A DNA stretch of 9,547 nt, from NCBI GenBank assembly GCA_026395775.1, contig JAPLYA010000063.1:1-9547 (forward strand), read 5' to 3'. Both the position numbers and the translations under genes were made by a program. Below the pieces are notes generated by a model. The model did not search any database. It saw only the letters and a program-made list of their open reading frames with translations, and had not been told where the DNA came from. This document shows, one piece after another, positions 1 to 7,000 of the stretch. Position 1 is the first letter of the stretch. Each line of letters opens with the position of its first letter. The stretch is from Candidatus Pacearchaeota archaeon (GTDB lineage Archaea > Nanobdellota > Nanobdellia > Pacearchaeales > GW2011-AR1).

Positions 1-527
1 TTAATATCATATTTCAATCCTTTCCATGAAACAATCTCCTTAAAACTTAGAGGAAATATTTCTTTATTTAAAACTCTTCCCCTTAATACAGTTGATATCT
101 CCTTGCTCAATAGTTTGGAGCTTGAACCAGTTAAAACAAGCTTTATTTTCTTGTTTGTGTCGTAAATCTTTCTAATCCACGAATCCCAATTTTTTACTGT
201 TTGTATTTCATCAAAAAACAGATATATTTTTTTGTCTTTATCTACATTATAAAGTTCAAAATAGGCTTCTAAAAGTTTTTCTAAATCATCAGAATCTGCT
301 CCAATAAGCTTATTATCCTCAAAATTTATATAGAGAATATTTTCTTTTGGGGTTCCTTTTTTTATAATCTCGTCAATTATCTGAAAACAAACAAATGTCT
401 TTCCTGCTCTCCTAGGGCCAGATATTGTAATTATAAAATCAGATTCTAAATCTATATTGTGGTTTCTACTAAAAAGAGCAGGAATTTTGAATTCCTTCCA
501 ATTTGCTATAATTTCCTTGTGATTCAT
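1..527 (-). CDS. AAA_14/DUF4143-type archaeal ATPase, C-terminus cut by left edge
   Basis: This is a P-loop ATPase of the AAA_14 plus DUF4143 type. Translating the minus strand from ATG 525-527 gives 175 open codons that run off the left edge, so only the ATPase half is visible. A Walker A motif GPRRAGKT lies at residues 37-44 and a Walker B motif YLFFDEIQ at 102-109. A sensor-like TGSSSKLLS follows at 133-141, then RGR at 149-151 and FPLSFKEI at 158-165; this order is typical of the family. Members usually have about 400 residues, with a DUF4143 domain following, so more than half the gene should lie outside the window. The role of the family is unsettled; many members are mobile or toxin-associated, and DPANN genomes carry many copies. 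The start follows a TATA box by 57 bp and has no Shine-Dalgarno sequence. The ATPase call is firm, the biological role is not. Confidence 0.88.
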   Translation of the reverse strand, partial: MNHKEIIANWKEFKIPALFSRNHNIDLESDFIITISGPRRAGKTFVCFQIIDEIIKKGTPKENILYINFEDNKLIGADSDDLEKLLEAYFELYNVDKDKKIYLFFDEIQTVKNWDSWIRKIYDTNKKIKLVLTGSSSKLLSKEISTVLRGRVLNKEIFPLSFKEIVSWKGLKYDI

Positions 528-557
528 CTTTTATATGAGACAAATAGTCATTATTTT

Positions 558-573
558 GTATTTTCTAAAATAC
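558..573. promoter_or_regulatory. Near-perfect palindrome at the predicted ATPase transcription start
   Basis: GTATTTT and AAAATAC form a 7-bp perfect inverted repeat with a 2-nt centre (CT). It begins 7 bp downstream of the TATA box at 580-589 and covers the expected start site, which is where archaeal repressors often bind. It could be an operator. In DNA this rich in A and T, a chance palindrome is also possible. Confidence 0.35.
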
Positions 574-579
574 ATTATA

Positions 580-589
580 GTTTATAAAT
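580..589 (-). promoter_or_regulatory. TATA box of the DUF4143-type ATPase
   Basis: Read on the minus strand, the box is TTTATAAA (581-588), preceded by the purine-rich AGAAAGA that fits an archaeal BRE. Its centre is 57 bp from the ATG at 527. Transcription should therefore start near 559-561 and leave a leader of about 30 nt with no visible Shine-Dalgarno sequence. Confidence 0.6.
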
Positions 590-640
590 CTTTCTGAAGT
601 GTTACATTTTTTGTTACACTTTATGATTGAAGTTAGCACT

Positions 641-903
641 TACTTCTCAGTTGATAAAGAATTAAACTATTTAAGTAAAGAAGCGGGGGTTTTCTTGAGC
701 TTGAACAATTATTTAAGCCAAGCACAATTGCCCTTTATACAAAACATCAGTTATTTTTTACTTCTCAATAATTATTATTAAAAATAGAACTTTCAAGCTG
801 GGGATTGTGGGTTTTCTTTGGTTAAGAAAACAGTTCTCAAGCTAATCACACAATTACCAAGTTTACAAAAGCGAAGCTTATTCTTTACTTCTCAACAGAT
901 AAA
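641..903. repeat. Diverged tandem repeat, ~120-bp unit, two copies plus a partial third
   Basis: This fills most of the 385-bp gap between the ATPase and the small membrane protein. The 9-mer TACTTCTCA occurs at 641, 759 and 886. Other blocks repeat at matching offsets: GGGTTTTCTT at 687 and 809, CACAATT at 723 and 849, TACAAAA at 738 and 864. Units are therefore about 118 and 127 bp long, diverged, with a third copy cut short. The third copy resembles the first most (TACTTCTCA, then GATAAA). In one reading frame copies 1 and 3 both give YFS(V/T)DK, but the copies do not share a frame and stops interrupt them, so I do not call a protein here. The repeat could be a decayed coding repeat, a structured RNA or a protein-binding array. 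Confidence 0.6.
811..831. other. Perfect 8-bp hairpin inside the tandem repeat
   Basis: GTTTTCTT (811-818) pairs perfectly with AAGAAAAC (824-831) around a 5-nt loop, TGGTT. A second, imperfect stem between 800-809 and 849-858 would enclose it: six Watson-Crick pairs, one G-U, a mismatch and two G-C pairs. No U-run follows, so it does not look like an intrinsic terminator. A small structured RNA is possible but no promoter supports one. Confidence 0.4.
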
Positions 904-911
904 AAAGAAAA
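901..911 (-). terminator. U-rich terminator tract after the small membrane protein gene
   Basis: Directly after the stop codon at 913-915, the minus strand reads TTTTCTTTTTT. Archaeal RNA polymerase stops at such oligo-U tracts without needing a hairpin. The tract overlaps the third copy of the intergenic repeat. Confidence 0.5.
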
Positions 912-912
912 T

Positions 913-1260
913 TTAATTATCATAGGGGACTAATTTTCTATTATTTCCTCGACGTATAAATCTTATCTCAGCTCGTTTATAAGCCCGGCATACAGGATAA
1001 ACAATTAAACCAAGCCCTGCTCCAAGCCCTAAACCACCTAAAACAAAGGGGATTGCTCCTGTATCTTCATCCATAAGAACATCATTATCATAAATCTCTT
1101 TTCCTGTTTCATTATCTCTAGCAACAGTTGCCCATTCTTTTCTTTCTTCAATAGTTAATGGATGAAACTGCCTGTAAAGACCAGAGCCAAGAGGCCACAA
1201 GCTGGCTAGAATACATACAAGCCCTCCAGCTAACATCTTGTTTCTTCTTGTTCTTCTCAT
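913..1260 (-). CDS. Small two-helix membrane protein, unknown function
   Basis: I do not recognise this 115-residue protein. The N-terminus is strongly basic (MRRTRRNK) and is followed by a hydrophobic segment at about residues 9-29. A mostly acidic loop spans 31-68. A second hydrophobic segment, rich in glycine (LGGLGLGAGLGLIVY), lies at about 69-91, and a basic tail follows. By the positive-inside rule both ends should face the cytoplasm, with the acidic loop outside. The glycine-rich second helix could pack tightly against a partner. The ATG is supported by a TATA box centred 25 bp upstream, giving a leaderless mRNA. The gene diverges from the operon at 1359-3027, so shared regulation is possible, but the function is unknown. 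Confidence 0.72.
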   Translation of the reverse strand: MRRTRRNKMLAGGLVCILASLWPLGSGLYRQFHPLTIEERKEWATVARDNETGKEIYDNDVLMDEDTGAIPFVLGGLGLGAGLGLIVYPVCRAYKRAEIRFIRRGNNRKLVPYDN

Positions 1261-1278
1261 AATTATTTTAATTCCAAG

Positions 1279-1292
1279 AGGTTTATAAACCT
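1279..1292 (-). promoter_or_regulatory. Palindromic TATA box of the small membrane protein gene
   Basis: AGGTTTATAAACCT is a perfect 14-bp palindrome containing TTTATAAA (1282-1289). Its centre is 25.5 bp before the ATG at 1260, the archaeal spacing for a leaderless transcript. Because it is symmetric it could also be read rightwards, starting near 1311, but the second box at 1330 fits the plus-strand gene better. Confidence 0.65.
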
Positions 1293-1322
1293 TGCTAAAT
1301 TACTACTTTAAAGTGAATAAAT

Positions 1323-1346
1323 AAAAAGGTTTATATATCCCTTTTT
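1323..1346 (+). promoter_or_regulatory. TATA box flanked by a 7-bp inverted repeat, plus-strand operon promoter
   Basis: TTTATATA (1330-1337) is centred 25.5 bp before the ATG at 1359, so the mRNA should be leaderless. AAAAAGG (1323-1329) and CCTTTTT (1340-1346) are perfect inverted copies that frame the box. The purine-rich left arm also fits a BRE. The symmetry could be an operator or simply a BRE mirrored by chance. Confidence 0.65.
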
Positions 1347-1358
1347 GATAGAGAAATC

Positions 1359-1925
1359 ATGATTTCGGGCCTAGCTAATTTAGAAGATGGAGAAATGGTA
1401 GCAATTGCTTCAAATGGCAGTCCAAACGGCGAACAAGCTCAGCTTATGTTTTATGATAAATCTCATACAAATCAAAGATATGCTTGTTTTTATGAGGACC
1501 ATAGAACAAGACAGCCCTTATTTGGAAGGGAAATAGAAAAGAGAAACATAAAAAAACACATTCCATTAATTTCGGATAATTTTCAGGTTTATACATTAGA
1601 AGACATGCCAAATGAAGATGGAGAAACAGTTCGAGAGACATTTGAAAAATTGCAGAATGGGGCTGAATATCTACAAACAGGAATTAAGAATCCGCAAAGA
1701 GGCACACCTTTTTTAGCAGAATTAAAGCTAGGGGATACTATCGCAAGAGTGGGTTTATTTTTCTGGGAATTATTTTCAACAGACTGGACAAGTTCAAGAG
1801 ATAGAATTGTTGGGAGCTATGTATTTGGACCACTAGATACCGATTGCAGAAAATTTCAAGAGCCAAGACCAATTCCTCTTCAGTTTATCAGAAGTGTTCA
1901 ACCAAAAAGAATAAAAACCCTCTAA
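1359..1925 (+). CDS. Unrecognised soluble protein, first gene of a two-gene operon
   Basis: This is a 188-residue protein that I cannot assign to a family. It has no signal peptide and no convincing membrane segment, and looks like a cytoplasmic globular protein. The only strongly hydrophobic patch is the aromatic stretch RVGLFFWELFSTDW at about 130-143. Cysteines are at 43 and 163. The C-terminal third is rich in Pro and Arg and ends in a basic tail. The ATG at 1359 is fixed by a TATA box 25 bp upstream, so translation should start at or next to the 5' end of the mRNA. The next gene begins 13 bp after the stop on the same strand with no promoter between, so the two are almost surely co-transcribed. 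A regulatory or accessory role for that secreted protein is possible but is inferred from position only. Confidence 0.75.
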   Translation: MISGLANLEDGEMVAIASNGSPNGEQAQLMFYDKSHTNQRYACFYEDHRTRQPLFGREIEKRNIKKHIPLISDNFQVYTLEDMPNEDGETVRETFEKLQNGAEYLQTGIKNPQRGTPFLAELKLGDTIARVGLFFWELFSTDWTSSRDRIVGSYVFGPLDTDCRKFQEPRPIPLQFIRSVQPKRIKTL

Positions 1926-1938
1926 TTATCGAGCTAGA

Positions 1939-3027
1939 ATGCAATCAAGAAGAAAATTTCTATTAAGTTTAGCAACAGGACTTGTAGGTTTAACCTTGTA
2001 TTCTCCCCAAGCATACTCAGCAGAATTAGATACAAAACCTCGAATTATAACAGAAATATCCAAAGAAAATACAGTAAACACTCTTTTTGATTTATCAAGA
2101 GAATATCTTGGAACAAGCCAGGAAACAATTGCAAAAGCAAGAAAAACCCTTGTCGATATTTGCAATAATACATCCCAAGCCCTAGCTAAAGAAAAAGATT
2201 CAAGAGACCCAAGAGCATTCTTCCTGGCAACAGCTCGCGCTGTTGAAAATACAGGGATACAATATGATGAAAAAAATATTGCTTTTACTGAGGGACTAGC
2301 AAAAAAATCAACATTAAAATGTGACACCTTAAGTTTTGCTTATATTGCAGTCGGACATGAGTTGCAAGTCCCAGTAAAAGGCATTCGCCTCCCAAGACAT
2401 TTTGCAGTTCGCATTGGTGATTTAAACTTTGATCCCGCTCTAGCAGCAGGAATGAAAAAACCACAGATAAAAAGTGGGGCTTTAGATGCTTTTGCCACAA
2501 ATGAAGAGTATATAGAACTTTTTAAAGCAAGGGCCATGAGAGGACTGAATAAAGAAGATAGACTTCCTTTAGCAATTAGCAAGACACATTTAGAAGAAAA
2601 TATCTATCTTTCTCCATTGGAACCCAAACAATTAATTTCGGATTATTATATGCACATAGAAGGAATGACAAAGATTCCAAAATTAAAACAGAAGCTACTT
2701 TCTATGGCAATAAGAAGTGATGGGCATAACGAACAGGCGATTATTAGACAATCCTCTTTACTTTTAGAAAATGCACACCTATTAGAAGCAATCAATTATC
2801 TAGAAGATTTCACTAAGAGAAACTCAAAATATGGCGAATCCCATTATATGCTAGGCAGATTATATATGTTGAGAGTTGTAAGTTGTGAATCTATTTTAAG
2901 CCCAAAAGTATTAGAGTCACTCAAGGATAAATCAAAATTCTACATTAAAAGAGCAACAGAGTTAATTCCAGAAAATATAGAATATAGAGAAACATTAAAG
3001 GCAATTCTAATTTTGGATAAGGATTAA
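1939..3027 (+). CDS. Tat-exported transglutaminase-like protein with TPR-like C-terminus
   Basis: This is a 362-residue protein. The N-terminus carries a twin-arginine motif SRRKFLL (3-9), a hydrophobic core to about residue 20, and a likely cleavage site near 25-28 (AYSA). The middle resembles the transglutaminase-like fold, particularly the SirB1/Transglut_core2 type. The visible triad is Cys128 in KCDTLSFAYIA, His154 in LPRHFAVRIG and Asp165 in NFDPALAAG, with the family's V-x-G-I/V-x-x-P-x-H-F pattern at 146-155. Residues 255-355 are helical, with A/L patterning like TPR repeats; SirB1-type proteins also have a TPR-like tail. Known members act as cysteine proteases, amidases or transferases, or as inactive scaffolds; the substrate here is unknown. 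It lies 13 bp after the preceding gene and has no Shine-Dalgarno sequence, so it probably depends on the upstream leaderless mRNA. The fold call is fairly sure, the activity is not. Confidence 0.72.
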   Translation: MQSRRKFLLSLATGLVGLTLYSPQAYSAELDTKPRIITEISKENTVNTLFDLSREYLGTSQETIAKARKTLVDICNNTSQALAKEKDSRDPRAFFLATARAVENTGIQYDEKNIAFTEGLAKKSTLKCDTLSFAYIAVGHELQVPVKGIRLPRHFAVRIGDLNFDPALAAGMKKPQIKSGALDAFATNEEYIELFKARAMRGLNKEDRLPLAISKTHLEENIYLSPLEPKQLISDYYMHIEGMTKIPKLKQKLLSMAIRSDGHNEQAIIRQSSLLLENAHLLEAINYLEDFTKRNSKYGESHYMLGRLYMLRVVSCESILSPKVLESLKDKSKFYIKRATELIPENIEYRETLKAILILDKD

Positions 3028-3030
3028 TTG

Positions 3031-3053
3031 CTTTTTAATTTAATAAATTTTTT
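3031..3053 (+). terminator. Oligo-T tracts ending the plus-strand operon
   Basis: After the stop at 3025-3027 there are T5 at 3032-3036 and T6 at 3048-3053, within an almost pure A/T stretch. Such tracts are enough to end archaeal transcription. The second overlaps the stop codon of the convergent gene. No comparable U-run is visible for the opposite strand, so minus-strand transcripts may read into the 3' end of the transglutaminase-like gene. Confidence 0.45.
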
Positions 3054-4014
3054 ATTGGCTATTAAAAATAGAGTTAAAAAAAGATCTTGCCCCATTATAA
3101 AACTCGCTAGAGTAGATAGGGTCTTTTAATAAAGGATCTAGTAGATTTAGCCCATCATGAAGGTTTTGTAAATAACATGTCCATCTTTGTGCTTTTTCTC
3201 TGGCTCTTGAATACCCCTTCTCCCATCCAAGTAGGGTTGGATAGTCTTTTGATATAAAATTCGGAAAACCATATAAAAGAGAGTTTACTGATGCTGGATT
3301 ATTCGGATTGCCATAATTTTGGATATCCTTAAGTAAAGAATAAGAACCGGCTGGGAACAAAACATTTTCGAATAAATTCTTATAAAAATTATAAGCCTCT
3401 ACATCCGCCATATCAATTCGGCACTCAGTACAATAAGAACTTCCAAAATCATGATTATTTTCCTTGCAATTTTTACATAATTTTTTGGCTGCTTCAAGAA
3501 CGCTTGAAGCTAAAGAAGCCCATTTAAGCTGCGCCATTAGTTCATTGACCCGTTCATTGATTGAAGGATCTACCTTATCGAAATAACCACTCTTACCTTT
3601 AAGATAAGTAATCGCTTCATCCGCGTCACCACCATGCTGAATGATAGAATTAAATATATTTACCACATCTTCCCAAGGCATATTGATTTTTAGAACATTT
3701 AAATTAGGGTTAATCTTATCTAACCTATGTGCTTCAATTTTCCAAGCATCCAATGGTGTAACATATGGAGAAGTAGGGTTCATCACGCTATTACCTGGAT
3801 GGCTATTATCCAATGGATTGAGATTTCCTCGCTCATTTTGAAATTCGAGTTGAATATTTTTATAATGTCCAGAGGGTTGTTCCATTGGCCCGGGGGGAGG
3901 GATAAGGTTCACACCACTCACCATCCCAATCATCCCAAAAATCATAACCCCAACTATGAAAAATGCTAGGAAAATCTTAATCATATTTGTATTTTTCATT
4001 TGTGTTTTCATCAT
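3052..4014 (-). CDS. Secreted or membrane-anchored protein with CxxC-x11-CxxC motif, coupled to the RHS gene
   Basis: I do not recognise this protein, 320 residues from ATG 4012-4014. Residues 12-34 are a hydrophobic, Met-rich segment that is either a signal peptide or an N-terminal anchor. A Pro-rich, presumably extended stretch follows to about residue 85, then a mainly helical body. C180-K-N-C183 and C195-T-E-C198 form a zinc-ribbon-like or disulfide-forming knuckle; a fifth Cys is at 280. The start choice rests on GGAGG at 4023-4027, 8 nt before ATG 4014, and on the TGATG overlap with the stop of the RHS gene, which implies translational coupling. The frame stays open to TTG 4017, but that start lacks support. 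ATG 4011 is a real alternative because it gives MKTQ, the same start as the RHS protein. Position suggests a partner, effector or protective protein for the RHS protein; nothing in the sequence decides among these. Confidence 0.75.
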   Translation of the reverse strand: MMKTQMKNTNMIKIFLAFFIVGVMIFGMIGMVSGVNLIPPPGPMEQPSGHYKNIQLEFQNERGNLNPLDNSHPGNSVMNPTSPYVTPLDAWKIEAHRLDKINPNLNVLKINMPWEDVVNIFNSIIQHGGDADEAITYLKGKSGYFDKVDPSINERVNELMAQLKWASLASSVLEAAKKLCKNCKENNHDFGSSYCTECRIDMADVEAYNFYKNLFENVLFPAGSYSLLKDIQNYGNPNNPASVNSLLYGFPNFISKDYPTLLGWEKGYSRAREKAQRWTCYLQNLHDGLNLLDPLLKDPIYSSEFYNGARSFFNSIFNSQ

Positions 4015-7000
4015 CAACTATTCCTCCAGGATTTCTCACCAATTACAGCATCGCCATTGTAATAATAAACAGTAGTCTGATTATATGGCTGGCATGTTGA
4101 GCAAATAACAACATTTGTCTCAACTTTCTTCATAGTATGCCCTCTTAAATCGTGATAATAATATGTTACTCCAGATGCTCTCTTGTAATCTTCAACTTTA
4201 TATCCTTCAGCTCTAGACAAGTCTCCAAAATTATCATATTCAAACTCAGTGACTAAATCCCCAGTTGCAGCATCAATTGTAGCCTCTCTCAAGCCGTTTG
4301 CAGTATAGGTATAATTATACTCGCTGTCTGAAACAAGTGTGTCTGTTCCGGGAGTATAAGCATAAGTGAAATCATAAGAGTTCTCAGGATGCTCAATATC
4401 AGATAGCACTTTTTTAATTCTATCCCCAGCAGACTCGTAAGTCAAATTAACATCAACCCGCTTAAAAGCGCGCTCTTCCCCATACCCCTCTTCAACAAGC
4501 ATACTTACAGCTTCTGGCTGCCCTCTTTCAGTATAAGTAGAAGTCATTATTTTATTTTCTTCAGCCGGCAAGTAAGTGACATTATATACAGCTTTAACCC
4601 TCCCATCAGGATAATATGTATTCAAAAACTCATAAATATAATTCTTAACATAATCATAATCCAGATAGCTCATCTTAGCTCCTGCTTTTCTTCCAAGATT
4701 ATCATAAACCCATTCCATAGTCAGTGATAATATTGATTGTTTTCCTAATCCATTAGAAATACTATAACTATAATTGCTTAACATCTCATTGTTCCTATCT
4801 ATTGCAACAAGCTGCCCGAATTTATTATATTTATACTCAAGCTCGTCCCCATTCATATCAACAAAACTAATTAATCTTCCAGCTGAATCATAACTATAAT
4901 TAAGAATATAATTCTCTTCCCCAAGCAAGTCACTAGCTCCTTGTGCAAAAATAGTAACATTAACTATTCTTAACAATCCTTTGTTGTCATAGAAATAATA
5001 CTCTCTTGATGCTTTATCTTCAGCTTTTGTCAGCTTCCCAAGAGAATACACAAACTCGCCCGTGTTGTTAATATCATAATCATCATATCTATAACTAATA
5101 TTATTTGAATTTGATTCTGTTTTTACTAGCCTTCCAATATTATCATAATAATACTTGACAGTGCTGGCTTCATCACTAACATTGACAACTTGTGAATTAT
5201 CATCATAGCTTGTTGTAAAAGCTCCTGAATTTATATTCCAGCTTTCTGTTAATCTCCCTAAATTATCATAAGCATAAGTTCTGTTTATTCCGAGAGCATC
5301 TGTTTCCTTAACTAGATTTCCAACAGCATCATATTCATAAAGACTTTCTACTCCGAGTTGGTCAACTGTTTTTACTATTCTGCCATATTTATCAGCATAA
5401 CTGCTAACAGTTAATCCATCCTGGTCTGTCAAAGTTGCATAAAGATAATCCCCGCTTGCCCCATAGCTGAAACTTGAAGTAATATTATCAGGCTCTTTAA
5501 TAAAACTAGGCCTCATCAATGGTTCTTGCATATAGCTATACTCTGCTTTTCCAATATTCAATCCCCCAATAGGATCATAAAACCCCTCACTCGCCTCTGG
5601 GCTTGTAACCCCGGAAATAGCTCCAATGCTGTTAAATTCATTATAACTAACAGCATCCGGATTCTCATAATCTCCTCCTGCTACCAACAAGCTTCCTTTT
5701 GCTCTTCCCAAGCCATCACTATAAACCTCGCTTGTTACATAATCAGATTCGTTTGTTTTCAAGCTAACTCCCAGCTTATTCAAATCACCCGAACTTAACG
5801 AACTTGAATAGTAATAATCATAATTTATATTCCCAGAATCACCAGGCAAGCTTATATTGCTAGTTCTCCAAAATTCATCATAATAAAATTTAGTTACTTG
5901 GCTGTTTTCATCAGTCACATTATCAGCCATGCCATAATCATTATAACCCACTCTCCAGCTAGGATTCCCAGAACTGCCATATTCAGGATTCCATCCATAA
6001 ACAGGATAGGCATTGTAGATAGAATCATATCTTGTGTTAAATTCATTGCCAAGAGCATCTTTGGAAGTTAAAAGATTTCCATATGAGTCATAGCTTGTGT
6101 ACTCTGCTTTAATCCATTTATCTCCAGCATCATAGCCATCGCTATCAACATCCAACCACACTTCAGAGGAGTTAATATACTTGCCACAGCCATTTATTCT
6201 TGAATAATATTTCATATTAGCATCAGAAACACTTCCCGCATATGTCTTTGATTTAGTTACAATTCCATATCTATTCTCGCTTGCAAAATTTGTGCAGTCA
6301 GACTCGTATCCATATTCATATGTTTGGATTAAATCATAATATTTGATTTTATTCAAAAGATAATTGCTATTATACTCGTAATTTGCTGTATAGCTTAAGC
6401 CATACATCTCGCTTGTTGAATTATCAACAATAACAATCCCAGATTGGTATCTAGAATTATCAAAACTACCGATTGGGATTACCCTATAGCCAACCTGTGA
6501 GGTTGAAAGATTTTCTCCAGCCCCATTTTTCATAACACTTGTTTCAGCAATCCCTCTTTTATAGCTATTATCAATTCCAGAATCAGGGGCTTGCTTAGAA
6601 GTAACATAATAAGCTGTTGTTCTTCCATTGCCCTCTGTTTCCGAGCCAATATCTTCATATTCAACATAACTTCCTGAAAACATATCAATTGAACTATCAA
6701 TTATTCTTCTGTTATCTTTATCAAGAGCATGATTTACAACCCCTGTTCCATAATAGTAATTTGTTGTTATTTCAGCCCCATATCCTGTATCAACTCCATC
6801 ACTAACACTTGAACTTGCTAATCTAATTCCAGCTCCTTTTGTATTTCCAATATTATCATCTTGTTCATAATCATATTCATTTGACTCATAACTATAATTA
6901 ACATAGCCACCAGAAGGAAGCTTTATACTTGACAAGCTCCAAGCATCAGAGCTAGATGAATCAGTCCCGTGATTATCAGAATATGTGTTATTATTGCCTG

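Noticed and set aside
599..781. 60-residue open frame on the plus strand
   Set aside because: It lies across the diverged tandem repeat, has no TATA box or Shine-Dalgarno sequence at its start, and the other repeat copies do not keep its frame. I treat it as non-coding.
1926..2582. Open frames on the minus strand inside the transglutaminase-like gene
   Set aside because: The plus-strand gene has a signal peptide, a catalytic-type triad and operon context; the opposite frames show no family pattern and no promoter.
3052..4014. Calling the CxxC protein an RHS toxin or an immunity protein
   Set aside because: No nuclease, deaminase, ADP-ribosyltransferase or known immunity motif is visible. 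Immunity proteins for secreted toxins are often cytoplasmic, while this one has an export or anchor segment. Position alone is not enough.
4015..4017. TTG 4017 as the start of the CxxC protein
   Set aside because: ATG 4014 is better placed behind GGAGG and overlaps the upstream stop as TGATG; ATG 4011 matches the start of the RHS protein. TTG has no support beyond the open frame.
4230..5270. Recurring ATTATCATA on the plus strand (for example 4230, 4698, 5139, 5262), a possible DNA repeat array
   Set aside because: These are the Tyr-Asp-Asn codons of the YD repeats read from the other strand; spacing is irregular and follows the protein repeat.
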